This document shows positions 19,987 to 29,317 of a stretch of DNA of 64,000 nucleotides, piece by piece. The position numbers and the translations under genes were made by a program. Location of the stretch: contig NC_015948.1 in assembly GCF_000223905.1 (NCBI RefSeq), positions 434,001 to 498,000 of the forward strand, in the 5' to 3' direction. The DNA comes from Haloarcula hispanica ATCC 33960 (GTDB lineage: Archaea; Halobacteriota; Halobacteria; Halobacteriales; Haloarculaceae). Under the pieces are notes generated by a model. The model was not told where the DNA came from. It made no database searches and worked only from the letters and a program-made list of their open reading frames with translations. Positions within the stretch are counted from its first letter, which is position 1; the number at the start of each line of letters is the position of its first letter.

Positions 19987-20152
19987 CAGTTGACAGTACA
20001 CCGCCGTACTCAAAAAAATATCCTATCTAATTGTGCACGATTCCGCTGTGAGTGGCTCACCAGTGCAGTCGGCCGTTCTCACTTTCGACACTGGCGACGG
20101 AACTTATATTGAGTCCTGCGGTCAACGAGTGTACGAGAGGCCGGTACGGGGT

Positions 20153-21013
20153 ATGAGCGACACCGAAAAGAAGATCGCCGATACGAAGGGGCAGTTCCTT
20201 CAGGCGGTCTCACAGGGCCAGCGCCTCACCGACGCCGAGTGGCGAAACTGTCGCATTATCCTTACCACCGAGCGGGTCGCCCTGCTGGGTGACGACAAGC
20301 GACAGATTTCACTGACCGACATCGACCGTATCGCCGACCGGTTCGACGTGAACCAGCAGAGCGCCGGCGTCTCCGACTACGTCGCGCTCTACGTCGGCGA
20401 GGACGTTATCCTCGTGTCGGCATCGGACCACGGGACGTTCGAGACCGACTTCTACCGGGCGAGTCTCGACGGCGCAATCGTGCTGGTTCAACACCCTGCA
20501 CTGAAAGGCGGCGTCGTCCAGTCCGCCGAGTGGACGAAGGGTCGCCTCAAAGTGACCGACGAGGCGCTGAAACTCGCGATGGCTGACGGGCAAGCCGTTG
20601 TCATCGACCGCGCCGACATCGGTGACCTCGCTGTCGAAGAGAAGCAGGTCAGCGGCGAGGAACGGACGGTCATTCAGGTCGAGCACAGCGAGGACGACAT
20701 CAGCGTCGAAACACATCTCGCGGGCGAGGAGTTCCACGCAACCGTCCTCCGGACGATGCTCGAAGAGAGCGCCGAACAGAACCAGGCCGATCTGGACCTG
20801 AGCTCGACTGAGAAGCGGGTAATCATGGCGCTGCACTCCGGCGTGTCGCCGTTCGACATTCCCAACTTCGTCGGCATTGACGTTGAGAAAACCGAGGAAA
20901 TCTTCGACCGACTGATCGAACTCGACGTGATAAGCGTGCTCCGGGAGCGGACGGAAGTGAATCTGACGACGAAGGGCCGTCGGGTCGCCGGCGAGCGGAT
21001 GGGCGAGCAGTAG
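20153..21013 (+). CDS. CheF-like taxis protein, second copy
   Basis: A 286-residue protein from the ATG at 20153 (MSDTEKKIADTKGQFLQAVS); the longer open frame upstream crosses the promoter region and is not credible. Its architecture is colinear with the protein at 9689: WRNCRIILTTERVALLG, then WTKGRLKVTDEALKLAM, then EKRVIMALHSGVSPFDIPNFVG and a winged-helix-like end. The two are clearly paralogs. A TATA-like ACTTATATT lies near 20103, about 42 bp upstream. No archaellum or che genes are close by. Confidence 0.82.
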   Translation: MSDTEKKIADTKGQFLQAVSQGQRLTDAEWRNCRIILTTERVALLGDDKRQISLTDIDRIADRFDVNQQSAGVSDYVALYVGEDVILVSASDHGTFETDFYRASLDGAIVLVQHPALKGGVVQSAEWTKGRLKVTDEALKLAMADGQAVVIDRADIGDLAVEEKQVSGEERTVIQVEHSEDDISVETHLAGEEFHATVLRTMLEESAEQNQADLDLSSTEKRVIMALHSGVSPFDIPNFVGIDVEKTEEIFDRLIELDVISVLRERTEVNLTTKGRRVAGERMGEQ

Positions 21014-21172
21014 TCCGTACCCGGAACCAGTGAAGCATCGCGAGGACCGACTGTCTCGGACGCTCCCTCCCGTTCGGTTTCGACGCCACAAACTGGACAT
21101 GCGTGGCGAGTAGACGCCGACCAATCTCGGTAAGGCCGCCATATTGAAGCCCCTCCTCCGTCTGCAACAGGT

Positions 21173-22363
21173 ATGCACATCGATACGGCTGTGGTCCTCG
21201 CTGCGGGTGAAGGGACTCGCCTCCGGCCGTTGACGCGAAACCGGCCAAAACCAATGCTTCCGGCCGCGAACCGTCCGATCCTCGAACACGTCTTCGACGC
21301 ACTAGTCGAGGCAGGCATCGAGAAGCTGGTCGCCGTCGTCGGCTACAAGCGCGACCGCGTTCAGGACCACTTCGGGCCGACGTACCGTGGCATTCCTATT
21401 TCCTACGTGAGCCAGACGAAACAGCTCGGTAGCGGGCACGCGCTCCTCCAGGCGCGGAGCGTCGTCGACGGCCCGGTTCTGGTGATGAACGGTGATCGTC
21501 TCGTCGACGCGGCCACTATCGAGTCGGTAGATACCTCCTATGCGGAGACTGGGCACACAAGCATCGCTGTCATCGAACGACAGGACACCAGTCGGTACGG
21601 TGCCGTCGAGGTACAGGACGGCGATATTGTCGACATCGTCGAAAAGCCCCAACACGACGAGTTCAGGCTCATCAACGGCGGCGTGTACGCCTTCGACGGC
21701 GACATCTTCGAGGCTATCGACGAAACGACGCGGCACGCCGGCGAGCTGGCACTGACCGACACTATCGAACTCCTGCTCGAATCTGACCGTATTCAGGCAG
21801 TCGAGGTCGACGGCATGTGGGTCGACGCGACATACCCGTGGGACCTGTTGACCGTCGCGCGCGAGGTACTGGCGCGGGGTCGGGTCGTCGAATCGGCCCG
21901 CGACGAGCAGGTATGGGTCGACAACTCCGCACGCGTTCACGACGAGGCGACCCTCCAGTCGCCGGTCGTCATTGGCCCGGACTGCGAGGTCGGACCGGAC
22001 GCTGTCATCGGTCCGAACGTCGCGCTTGGCCGTAACACCACTATCGGGGCCAACAGTGTCATCCAGCACACCGTCCTCGACGCCGATACGCGTGTCGACC
22101 CGAGTTCGACCCTCATCGATACTGTCACCGGTCAGGACGTGAACCTGGGCGTCAATACGGTCGTCCCCGGCGGCCCGGCCGATGTCCAGGTCGGCACGGA
22201 AGTGTTCGAAGACCAGCGGCTCGGTGCCGTTATTGCCGACCGTGCTGTTGCGCTCGGGGACGTGAGCTTCGTCTCCGGATCGCTCGTGGGCCCCAACGCT
22301 CGGCTCGCCACTGGCGTGACAGTCGATGGAACCGTCCGCGAGGGCGCGGAGGTGGTCCGCTGA
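21173..22363 (+). CDS. GlmU-like bifunctional sugar-1-phosphate nucleotidylyltransferase / acetyltransferase
   Basis: A 396-residue protein. The N-terminal nucleotidyltransferase domain has VVLAAGEGTRLRPLTRNRPK with the signature GxGTRLRPLT. The middle has the sugar-binding DGDIVDIVEKPQHDEF segment. The C-terminal third (about residues 245-396) is a left-handed beta-helix of hexapeptide repeats (SPVVIGPDCEVGPDAVIG), as in archaeal UDP-GlcNAc pyrophosphorylase/GlcN-1-P acetyltransferase. The TGA overlaps the glmS ATG by 1 bp (TGATG). With GlmS next to it, a role in making UDP-GlcNAc from fructose-6-phosphate is likely. A glucose-1-phosphate thymidylyltransferase activity is an alternative. Confidence 0.9.
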   Translation: MHIDTAVVLAAGEGTRLRPLTRNRPKPMLPAANRPILEHVFDALVEAGIEKLVAVVGYKRDRVQDHFGPTYRGIPISYVSQTKQLGSGHALLQARSVVDGPVLVMNGDRLVDAATIESVDTSYAETGHTSIAVIERQDTSRYGAVEVQDGDIVDIVEKPQHDEFRLINGGVYAFDGDIFEAIDETTRHAGELALTDTIELLLESDRIQAVEVDGMWVDATYPWDLLTVAREVLARGRVVESARDEQVWVDNSARVHDEATLQSPVVIGPDCEVGPDAVIGPNVALGRNTTIGANSVIQHTVLDADTRVDPSSTLIDTVTGQDVNLGVNTVVPGGPADVQVGTEVFEDQRLGAVIADRAVALGDVSFVSGSLVGPNARLATGVTVDGTVREGAEVVR

Positions 22364-24153
22364 TGTGTGGTATCATCGGCTGTGTCGGCCGCGGCGACGA
22401 GACGCTCGATACGCTCGTCCACGGCCTTTCGAAACTGGAGTACCGCGGGTACGACTCCGCTGGCGTCGCACTGGCGAACAGCCACATCGACCTGTGCAAA
22501 CACTCCGGCAAAATCGCCGACTTGCGCGACGCGCTGTCGGAACGGACGCTCTCGGGCTCGGTCGGCATTGGCCACACTCGCTGGAGCACGCACGGCCCGC
22601 CGACCGACGAGAACGCCCACCCCCATCAGGATTGCACCGGTGAGGTCGCAGTCGTCCACAACGGTATCATCGAGAACTACCAGTCCCTGAGAGACGAACT
22701 CGTGAGCGCCGGCCACACCTTCACATCTGACACCGATACGGAGGTCGTCCCCCATCTCATCGAGGACGCGCTGGACGCCGGAGCCGACCCCGAAGACGCT
22801 GTCAGAGAGACGGTCAGCCGACTTGAAGGCAGCTACGCCGTCGCCGTCGTCATCGCCGGCTGTGACTCGGTGTTCGCCGCGCGGAACGACTCGCCGCTCG
22901 TGTTAGGCATTGACGACGATGCGACGTATCTGGCCAGTGACGTACCCGCCTTCCGGGACTTCACCGACAAGGTCGTCTATCTCGCTGACGGCGAGTTCGC
23001 CCGACTCAACGGTGATGGGTGGACTGTGACTGACATCGACGGCAATGTCGTCGAGAAAGACATCGACACTATCCAGTGGGACCCCGAGGAGACCGGCAAG
23101 AGCGGCTACGACCACTTCATGCTCAAGGAGATTCACGAACAGCCGCGCGCGCTCCGGCAGTGTCTCCGCGGCCGCGTCGACGAACTCGCCGGGACGGTCG
23201 ACATCGGCGACCTCGGAGATCTCTCCCCGACCGGCGTCCAGTTCGTCGCCTGCGGGACCTCCTACCACGCCGCCCTGCACGGCGCGCAACTGTTCCGCGA
23301 AGCCGGTATCCCCGCCCAGGCGTTCCTCGCAAGCGAGTACGCCACTGCCACGCCACCCATCGGTGACGCGCTCGTCGTCGGCGTCACACAGAGCGGCGAG
23401 ACCGCGGACACGCTATCGGCACTTCGGGCGGCCCGCCGCCGTGGCGCGCGCACGCTGGCCGTGACCAACGTCGTCGGCTCTACCGCGGCCCGCGAGTGCG
23501 ATCACGCGCTGTACATCCGTGCTGGGCCGGAGATCGGCGTCGCCGCGACCAAGACTTTCGCCTCACAATTGGCCGCGCTGAACCTGCTCGCGCTCGGAAC
23601 GTCCACAACCGGCGACGCCCGGCAGGTCATCAGCGCGCTCCGCGACCTCCCCGGCCACGTTCAGGAGGTTCTCGACGAATCTGCCGCTCAGGAGGTCGCT
23701 GAGTTGTATCAAGACGCCAACGCCTACTTCTTCATCGGCCGCGGGTATCAGAATCCCGTGGCGCTCGAAGGCGCGCTGAAAATGAAGGAGATTACGTACA
23801 AGCACGCCGAGGGCTTCGCTGCGGGTGAGCTGAAACACGGCCCGTTGGCGCTGGTGACCGAGAACACGCCCGTGTTCGCTATCGTGACTGGTGACGACGA
23901 GCGCACCCGCAAGACGATCGGGAACGTCAAAGAGGTCGAAGCAAGGGACGCGCCGGTGGTCGCGATTACGGACGGACAGAGCGACGTTGAACGGTACGCC
24001 GACCATGTGCTCCAGATTCCGGAGACCCATCCGCGAGCCGCTGCAGTGCTGGCGAACACGCATCTGCAACTGGTGTCGTATCACACGGCTGCGTTGCTGG
24101 GGCGGAACATTGACAAGCCGCGGAATCTGGCGAAAAGCGTGACAGTCGAGTGA
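22363..24153 (+). CDS. glmS: Glutamine:fructose-6-phosphate aminotransferase (isomerising)
   Basis: Makes glucosamine-6-phosphate from fructose-6-phosphate and glutamine, the first step to UDP-GlcNAc. The 596-residue protein starts MCGIIGCVGRG, with Cys2 as N-terminal nucleophile after Met removal. The glutaminase region has GIGHTRWSTHGPPTDENAHPH near residues 67-87. Two SIS domains follow (FVACGTSYHAALHGAQLF, then FFIGRGYQNPVALEGALKMK), and the protein ends with the standard PRNLAKSVTVE. It is translationally coupled to the GlmU-like gene upstream. Confidence 0.97.
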   Translation: MCGIIGCVGRGDETLDTLVHGLSKLEYRGYDSAGVALANSHIDLCKHSGKIADLRDALSERTLSGSVGIGHTRWSTHGPPTDENAHPHQDCTGEVAVVHNGIIENYQSLRDELVSAGHTFTSDTDTEVVPHLIEDALDAGADPEDAVRETVSRLEGSYAVAVVIAGCDSVFAARNDSPLVLGIDDDATYLASDVPAFRDFTDKVVYLADGEFARLNGDGWTVTDIDGNVVEKDIDTIQWDPEETGKSGYDHFMLKEIHEQPRALRQCLRGRVDELAGTVDIGDLGDLSPTGVQFVACGTSYHAALHGAQLFREAGIPAQAFLASEYATATPPIGDALVVGVTQSGETADTLSALRAARRRGARTLAVTNVVGSTAARECDHALYIRAGPEIGVAATKTFASQLAALNLLALGTSTTGDARQVISALRDLPGHVQEVLDESAAQEVAELYQDANAYFFIGRGYQNPVALEGALKMKEITYKHAEGFAAGELKHGPLALVTENTPVFAIVTGDDERTRKTIGNVKEVEARDAPVVAITDGQSDVERYADHVLQIPETHPRAAAVLANTHLQLVSYHTAALLGRNIDKPRNLAKSVTVE

Positions 24154-24259
24154 GCAGCGCGTAGCTGGCTATTTGCGGCTCTCTGAGAGCTCTACCGGAT
24201 CGGGGTTGCCACTAATTTAGCTGTTGTTGAACCGGAGCGGCTCGCTTTTCCAGAGCAGG

Positions 24260-24464
24260 CTACAGAGGTGGGGGCAGAATTTCTCTAGGGTCGCGCAACT
24301 TAAGATGTGACAGCACCGTGCATAGAGTGTATAACTCGTATGCTTCCCAGGGTTTGTGCCGCGATACCCTCTGCTGGAGCGTTTTTCGGAGATACGTGAG
24401 TTCACTACGAACGGTGTACTCCGGCCGATACTGGAGCAAGTGGGTCGTACAATGGCCTGCCAGT
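24260..24464 (-). pseudogene. Coding-like remnant downstream of the WcaJ-type gene
   Basis: The 313-bp gap 24154-24466 has no intact gene. On the minus strand, in the same frame as the upstream phosphoglycosyltransferase and directly after its TGA, 68 codons are open to a TAG at 24260. They read like protein (for example EYTVRSELTYLRKTLQQR and PWEAYELYTLCTVL) but there is no start codon and no recognised family. It could be the C-terminal remnant of a decayed gene, or chance. Base composition here is less GC-rich than in the neighbours. Confidence 0.35.
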
Positions 24465-24466
24465 TC

Positions 24467-25882
24467 TCACCGATTTCTGTATGCCATCACGAGGTCAATA
24501 AGAACGCTCCAGACCTGCCTTGAAACAAGCTTCATATCATAGCTAAACGACTGGTCACGCACGTATTCGAGGTCGTATCGTAGCTTTTCGCTCGGCTCTT
24601 TTCCAGTCACATGATTAACCTGGGCAGGCCCGGTCAGGCCTGGCTTGACGAACCATCGTTTCTGCCAGTCAACGACACCGCTCTGGATATCCGAGTCCAG
24701 TTCCGGCCGTTCTGGCCGTGGGCCGACGACGCTCATATCTCCCCGTAGTATCGACCAGAGCTGTGGGATCTCATCCAAGTGCGTCTGTCGCAGCACTCGG
24801 CCAACCGATGTCACGCGTGGATCGATCCCACCCGCATCCTCGTCACTGATTTTCACGCCGGTCTCGTCTTCGGCGTTCTCGATCATCGACCGGAACTTGT
24901 AGATGGAGAAGGTTTCTCCGAAAACTGCTGTTCGGTCTTGCTGGTACAGTATTGAGCCACCGTCTTCTGCTTTTATCGCAAGTATAATGCCAATAATCAC
25001 GGGCGATAGCGCGACCAGCCCAGCCGATGCAAACGCGATATCGAACGCGCGCTTGAGAATATAGTCCTGTATGTCCCATGGCTCGATCTCCACGTCGATC
25101 AGGGTTCCGACGCCACCGCTGGCGGTCAACACAGAGTCTGTATGGTCGCGATGGACTTTCGCGTTGACACCGTACTCGTAACAGGCGTCGAGAGCGCCGA
25201 AGAACTCTGCCCGGTCGGCATGTTCAAACGCTAGCACAACAGTGTCGATATCATACTCGACGAGTACGTCCTCGATTCGCGAGAGGCCACCTAGCCGTTC
25301 CAACCCACTGGTGTTAGTTCCGCCGTCAGCGATGGCTTCGGTCCGTTCGACTGTCGTAATGACACTCGTTGGACAGAGATAGCCCAGAAGCGTCCCGTCG
25401 ACTTCACTTGCCACTTCTTCTATCACCTTGAGGTCGTCCCCAACGACGATGGTTCGTTCGCCGTTTGACGACGGCCGCTTGCGAATCCACACGAACCATG
25501 CGGGCAGTGCGACCAGTAATAAGGGAGTTACTAACACGACCGTCAAGCGCGGCAATCGGTACGTGTAGTCGAAGTAGCCGATTGTCGCCAGAACAAGAAC
25601 TGCTACGAGCACCCGCTTCTGGGCCAGTGCTATAGCGTCGAGAATTCTTCGCGGGCGGGGTTTGTACAGTGGGAGGAACACACTAACGACGACTGCGATT
25701 GTGACCAACAGTTCAAACGTGAACTCCGACCCAGTTGGGGGGTCAGTCGGTAGCCGATTGAACACCGGGATGGTTGTCGCTATCGACTGGATGGTAGCGT
25801 TGTTAACAAGTGCGACGGCGGCCGCTGTCAGCACGACGACGCCGGCTACACTTGCGACCCGGTACCGCCAGCCACTATCCAT
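24467..25882 (-). CDS. Polyprenyl-phosphate sugar-1-phosphate transferase, WcaJ/PglC-type C-terminus
   Basis: Transfers a sugar-1-phosphate from a nucleotide sugar to a membrane lipid carrier, starting a surface glycan. The 471-residue protein has several N-terminal helices, a CoA-binding-like central domain (VVGDDLKVIEEVASEVDG near residues 146-163) and the diagnostic C-terminal domain. That domain shows KRAFDIAFASAGLVALSPVI, YQQDRTAVFGETFSIYKFRS, and TSVGRVLRQTHLDEIPQLW with RGDMSVVGPRPERPE. Start taken at MDSGWRYRVASVAG (25882), whose ATG overlaps the stop of the small ORF upstream. Lower GC than its neighbours suggests a variable glycan locus. Confidence 0.93.
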   Translation of the reverse strand: MDSGWRYRVASVAGVVVLTAAAVALVNNATIQSIATTIPVFNRLPTDPPTGSEFTFELLVTIAVVVSVFLPLYKPRPRRILDAIALAQKRVLVAVLVLATIGYFDYTYRLPRLTVVLVTPLLLVALPAWFVWIRKRPSSNGERTIVVGDDLKVIEEVASEVDGTLLGYLCPTSVITTVERTEAIADGGTNTSGLERLGGLSRIEDVLVEYDIDTVVLAFEHADRAEFFGALDACYEYGVNAKVHRDHTDSVLTASGGVGTLIDVEIEPWDIQDYILKRAFDIAFASAGLVALSPVIIGIILAIKAEDGGSILYQQDRTAVFGETFSIYKFRSMIENAEDETGVKISDEDAGGIDPRVTSVGRVLRQTHLDEIPQLWSILRGDMSVVGPRPERPELDSDIQSGVVDWQKRWFVKPGLTGPAQVNHVTGKEPSEKLRYDLEYVRDQSFSYDMKLVSRQVWSVLIDLVMAYRNR

Positions 25883-26099
25883 TATCAGTGTGATTGCCGA
25901 GTTCCGGGATAAGTCCTGCGTCCCGGGACTCAAATACTGAAGCTACTGTAGTCAAACCGCCCTGAATAGACGGTGTGCTACTGAGAGACAGTATTGCACG
26001 AGAGCTGTTTGCGTACTGACGCACCCACGACGAACGTACCAGCGCAGTCGTATCGGCTATCACAGCGTCGATCCAACTACGTGACTGTGTGGTCCTCAC
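25875..26099 (-). CDS. Small hypothetical protein overlapping the WcaJ-type gene
   Basis: A 74-residue ORF (MRTTQSRSWIDAVIADTTAL) whose TAG at 25875-25877 overlaps the start of the phosphoglycosyltransferase by 8 bp, an arrangement typical of translationally coupled genes. The residues RSSWVRQYANSSRAIL are compatible with a short basic/amphipathic protein. Not recognised; it may be a truncated remnant. Confidence comes mainly from the overlap. Confidence 0.42.
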   Translation of the reverse strand: MRTTQSRSWIDAVIADTTALVRSSWVRQYANSSRAILSLSSTPSIQGGLTTVASVFESRDAGLIPELGNHTDNG

Positions 26100-26130
26100 T
26101 GGTTACTGACCAGGCTATCCTGTGTGGCCC

Positions 26131-26886
26131 TCACTCGCTTGCAGCGATGTTCTCGGCAGCCATTTCCGGGTCAATCTCGCCCTGCAGCCGTTTCTCGGCC
26201 TGGTCGCGGTCCGCTGGATAGCCGATATCGTTCCGCCAGCCGTCCATGCGGATCGCGTCGATCGTCCGCCCGGAGTGCAACAGGAGGTCAATCGCGTCAC
26301 TGATCTCGTACTCGCCGCGGTTGGAGGGCTGTACCAGATGGCAGGCGTGGAAGATGGCCGGCGTGAACGTATAGAACCCGGTCATCACTAGGTTCGACGG
26401 CGGGTCCTCCGGTTTCTCGACGACTTCGGTGATCTCGCCGTACTTGTTGGTGTCACAGACACCGTACCGCCCGGCCTCATCCCATGGGACTTCCTCAACG
26501 AGGAAAGCGGCGTCGGCACGTTCCTCCGCCTGCCGGTTGACGACATCTCGGAGGTTCGCTTCGAAGATGTTGTCGCCGAGCATCAGCATGAAGTCGTCGT
26601 CGACGTGCTCCTCGACGGTCAGAAGCGCGTGTGCGAGGCCGTTCTGTTCGCGCTGGTGGGTGTAGGTGATCGGGACGCCTTCGAACTCGTCCTCGTAGTG
26701 ATTAATGATGGCCTGCTTCTTGTAGCCGACAACTACCAGCAGTTCGTCAGCGCCTAGTTCGATCAACTGCTCGAAGCAGTGGGTCAGAATCGGTTTCCCC
26801 GCGACCTCTACCATTCCCTTCGGCTTGTCTTCGGTCAGCGGGCGGAGACGGGTCCCCTCACCAGCGGCGAGTACGACAGCTTTCAT
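26131..26886 (-). CDS. aglF: Glucose-1-phosphate uridylyltransferase, AglF-like
   Basis: Makes UDP-glucose (or a related NDP-sugar) for N-glycan assembly. The 251-residue protein starts MKAVVLAAGEGTRLRPLTED at 26886, with the nucleotide-binding GxGTRLRPLTxDKPK motif. Sugar-binding segments are GLAHALLTVEEHVDDDFMLM and EITEVVEKPEDPPSN. Haloferax AglF is of similar length and layout. It is divergent from the UDP-glucose dehydrogenase gene, and together they would give UDP-glucose and UDP-glucuronate. No acetyltransferase domain is present, unlike the enzyme at 21173. Confidence 0.9.
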   Translation of the reverse strand: MKAVVLAAGEGTRLRPLTEDKPKGMVEVAGKPILTHCFEQLIELGADELLVVVGYKKQAIINHYEDEFEGVPITYTHQREQNGLAHALLTVEEHVDDDFMLMLGDNIFEANLRDVVNRQAEERADAAFLVEEVPWDEAGRYGVCDTNKYGEITEVVEKPEDPPSNLVMTGFYTFTPAIFHACHLVQPSNRGEYEISDAIDLLLHSGRTIDAIRMDGWRNDIGYPADRDQAEKRLQGEIDPEMAAENIAASE

Positions 26887-26908
26887 ATATCTCAATTCGT
26901 TGGCCGTC

Positions 26909-26917
26909 CGATAAAAC
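26909..26917 (-). promoter_or_regulatory. TATA-like element of aglF
   Basis: On the minus strand the string GTTTTATCG sits 23-31 bp before the ATG at 26886 in the short divergent aglF/aglM intergenic region. Confidence 0.5.
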
Positions 26918-26923
26918 TCTTGT

Positions 26924-26951
26924 CGAATTATAAGATCCGAATTATAATATC
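26924..26951 (+). promoter_or_regulatory. Tandem 14-bp TATA-bearing repeat in the aglF/aglM promoter region
   Basis: Two adjacent 14-bp units, CGAATTATAAGATC and CGAATTATAATATC, differ at one base. The TATA of the second lies about 25-33 bp before the aglM ATG at 26975, so it can be the aglM promoter. The first, 14 bp further away, could be an alternative TATA or a duplicated binding site. Confidence 0.55.
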
Positions 26952-26974
26952 CGCCCCTCGACTACTGCCGCCCG

Positions 26975-28282
26975 ATGAACGTCAGTATTGTCGGGAGCGG
27001 ATACGTCGGGACGACGGTCGCGGCGTGTCTTGCGGATCTCGGACACGAAGTGGTAACGATAGACATCGACGAGGACATCGTCGACACGGTCAACGACGGC
27101 CGGTCGCCGATACACGAACCTGGCCTCGACGAACTCGTCGCCGAACACGGCGGCGGTCGACTTCGGGCAAGTACCGACTACGACGAGATCCTCGATACTG
27201 AACTGACGATGCTGGCGCTCCCGACGCCCTCGAACGACGACGGGAGCATCGACCTCCAGTTCATGGAAGCCGGTGCGGCATCCGTCGGCGAGGCGCTGGC
27301 CGGTGCCGAGAACGCGGCAACGGATCCACACCTCGTCGTCACGAAGTCGACTGTCGTCCCAAACACGACCGAGGACCGGCTCGCCCCCCGTATCGCCGAC
27401 GCCGGTCTCGAACGCGGGACGGACTTCCTCGTCGCGTCCAATCCCGAGTTCCAGCGCGAGGGGACGGCCGTGGCGGATTTCCTGAACCCCGACAAACTCG
27501 TCTTCGGGACGGACGACGACCGTGCGACGGCGCTTCTCAACGAACTGTACGAACCGCTTCGCGAGGCCGCTGACGATGATGTGCCGGTCGTCGAAACCGG
27601 TATCGCCGAGGCCGAGATGATAAAGTACGCCAACAACACGTTTCTGGCGACGAAAGTCAGCCTCATCAACGACATCGGGAACATCTGCAAGGAGTTCGGC
27701 GTCGACGCCTACGAGGTGGCCGATGCCATCGGACTCGACGACCGCATCGGCGAACAGTTCCTCCGGAGCGGGGTGGGATGGGGCGGCAGTTGCTTCCCGA
27801 AGGACACGGATGCCATCATCGCCGCGGCACGGGAACAGGGCTACGACCCTGCTGTTCTTTCTGCGGCCGTAGAACTGAACGACGACCAGCCCAAGCGCCT
27901 CCTCTCCCTACTTGACGACCACGTCGACGTGTCCGGCAAACGCATCGCCGTTCTCGGCCTGGCGTTCAAACCCGGAACGGACGATATCCGGAACACGCGC
28001 GCGGTTCCGGTCATCGAGGGACTCAAAGAACGTGGCGCGGAAATCGTCGCCTACGACCCCGTTGCCACCGAGAATATGCGCGAACGCTATCCCGACATCG
28101 AGTACGCCGACTCGGCCGCAACCGCTCTCGCGGGGGCATCAGGCGCTGTTGTCGTCACTGACTGGGACGAGTTCGCAGCTCTCGACGCTGCGTTCGACGA
28201 GATGGCAGACTCCGTCGTCGTTGACGGTCGACGCATCATCGAGCGGCGCGACGGCATCACCTACGAAGGATTGACCTGGTAG
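26975..28282 (+). CDS. aglM: UDP-glucose 6-dehydrogenase, AglM-like
   Basis: Oxidises UDP-glucose to UDP-glucuronate with NAD. The 435-residue protein has an N-terminal Rossmann motif [12 protein letters not shown] and the central-helix segment [21 protein letters not shown] near residues 212-232. The catalytic cysteine is in [13 protein letters not shown] near residue 270, and a second Rossmann region follows ([16 protein letters not shown]). It is divergent from aglF, its probable substrate supplier. In Haloferax the equivalent pair provides sugars for the S-layer N-glycan. UDP-ManNAc or another UDP-sugar dehydrogenase is the main alternative. Confidence 0.92.
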   Translation: MNVSIVGSGYVGTTVAACLADLGHEVVTIDIDEDIVDTVNDGRSPIHEPGLDELVAEHGGGRLRASTDYDEILDTELTMLALPTPSNDDGSIDLQFMEAGAASVGEALAGAENAATDPHLVVTKSTVVPNTTEDRLAPRIADAGLERGTDFLVASNPEFQREGTAVADFLNPDKLVFGTDDDRATALLNELYEPLREAADDDVPVVETGIAEAEMIKYANNTFLATKVSLINDIGNICKEFGVDAYEVADAIGLDDRIGEQFLRSGVGWGGSCFPKDTDAIIAAAREQGYDPAVLSAAVELNDDQPKRLLSLLDDHVDVSGKRIAVLGLAFKPGTDDIRNTRAVPVIEGLKERGAEIVAYDPVATENMRERYPDIEYADSAATALAGASGAVVVTDWDEFAALDAAFDEMADSVVVDGRRIIERRDGITYEGLTW

Positions 28283-28287
28283 CGCAG

Positions 28288-28782
28288 TCAGTTACCTGCC
28301 TGTATTTGCCTGTCGATGACGGCTACCGTGCCGGCAGCGAGTAGCGCCACAACGAGCACGGTCGGGTCCGAAGACACGTACAGGCTCGGCGTCGGCGGCC
28401 GCCAGTTCGTGAACGGATACAGCCAGGCACTCGCTCGCCCGTCGGCGTACACTCGCATCCCATCGAGCAGCAGCGACGTGAGGCCGCCGAACGTCACGAG
28501 TCCGAACACGCGCCGCCAGTGGCGTCTCTCGAATGCGACGGTGATGATACCGGCCAGTAGCAGGACTCCGCCGAGTGTGGAGAGGGGCGCATAAGTGAAC
28601 GGCATGCCCAGAAACGCTTCGACAGTGCTCCCGTCCACCACGATCCCGACTTTCACCAGATCGGGAATCGCCGCACCGCCCATCCCAACGACGACCCAAT
28701 GCTGATTGAGCCAGTCGATGCGCCAACTCGCGACCGTCAAAAGGATGTATGGTACGAGCAGGTGAGTCAGCAGGTCAGCCAT
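28288..28782 (-). CDS. Membrane protein of the metal-dependent hydrolase (DUF457/YdjM-like) type
   Basis: A 164-residue membrane protein starting MADLLTHLLVPYILLTVASW, the His-containing opening common in haloarchaeal DUF457-like proteins. A GGAAIPDLVKVG segment near residues 33-44 and LLDGMRVYADGRASAWLYPF near 107-126 carry candidate metal ligands. About four helices are predicted. Its ATG overlaps the stop of the upstream OB-fold gene by 8 bp. It is the last gene of the AglB operon. The biochemical role is unknown. Confidence 0.72.
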   Translation of the reverse strand: MADLLTHLLVPYILLTVASWRIDWLNQHWVVVGMGGAAIPDLVKVGIVVDGSTVEAFLGMPFTYAPLSTLGGVLLLAGIITVAFERRHWRRVFGLVTFGGLTSLLLDGMRVYADGRASAWLYPFTNWRPPTPSLYVSSDPTVLVVALLAAGTVAVIDRQIQAGN

Positions 28783-29248
28783 TGCGTGCCTCCATCGTCC
28801 ACGTCTCTCGGTCAATTCGCCAATACCGGAAGAACAGGAGCAGGAATCCGAGCGCGCCGACAGCCGAGGCACCGTACTTGTAGAACTCCGCCCACCGACT
28901 GCTGTTGACGACTTCGACGCGCTCGGCCGCTATCGTCTGATTCGATTCAAGCGTTCCGTACACCTGGACGACGCCACCGGGTTTGACGGTCGCTTCCGTC
29001 TCGGTGACTCTAAGCGTTATTGCCGTCCCGTCGCTTTCGGCCCTGATTACCATTCCGCCATCGCCGGTCTCTGTCACCGTTCCAAACACCATGAGGTGCT
29101 GTCCGACGTACGACTCGTACCCGGACGAGAGGTCCGCAGCATCTGGATACGGGGACCGCTGCTCTTCTGTAACTGCCGCGTGGACGAACAGTCCACCGAG
29201 TATCAGACACAGCACAAGTACGATGACGGCACGAACCCGGACGCGCAC
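28775..29248 (-). CDS. Membrane-anchored OB-fold-like protein
   Basis: A 157-residue protein with an N-terminal hydrophobic anchor (residues 6-25) and an exported domain with OB-fold features (GQHLMVFGTVTETGDGGMVI, then VVQVYGTLESNQTIAAERVEVV). A C-terminal helix lies near residues 126-145, followed by a basic tail. It lies 69 bp after the aglB gene on the same strand and overlaps the next gene. Nucleic-acid-type OB folds outside the cell are usually structural or ligand-binding; the role here is unknown, with position suggesting surface-glycan or envelope work. Confidence 0.68.
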   Translation of the reverse strand: MRVRVRAVIVLVLCLILGGLFVHAAVTEEQRSPYPDAADLSSGYESYVGQHLMVFGTVTETGDGGMVIRAESDGTAITLRVTETEATVKPGGVVQVYGTLESNQTIAAERVEVVNSSRWAEFYKYGASAVGALGFLLLFFRYWRIDRETWTMEARNG

Positions 29249-29317
29249 ACTCCCTGTTCTTTCGGTGGGTACAATGGTCCTTTCGCTTCAGAACCACAGC
29301 GTGTCTGTCTCCGAAAA

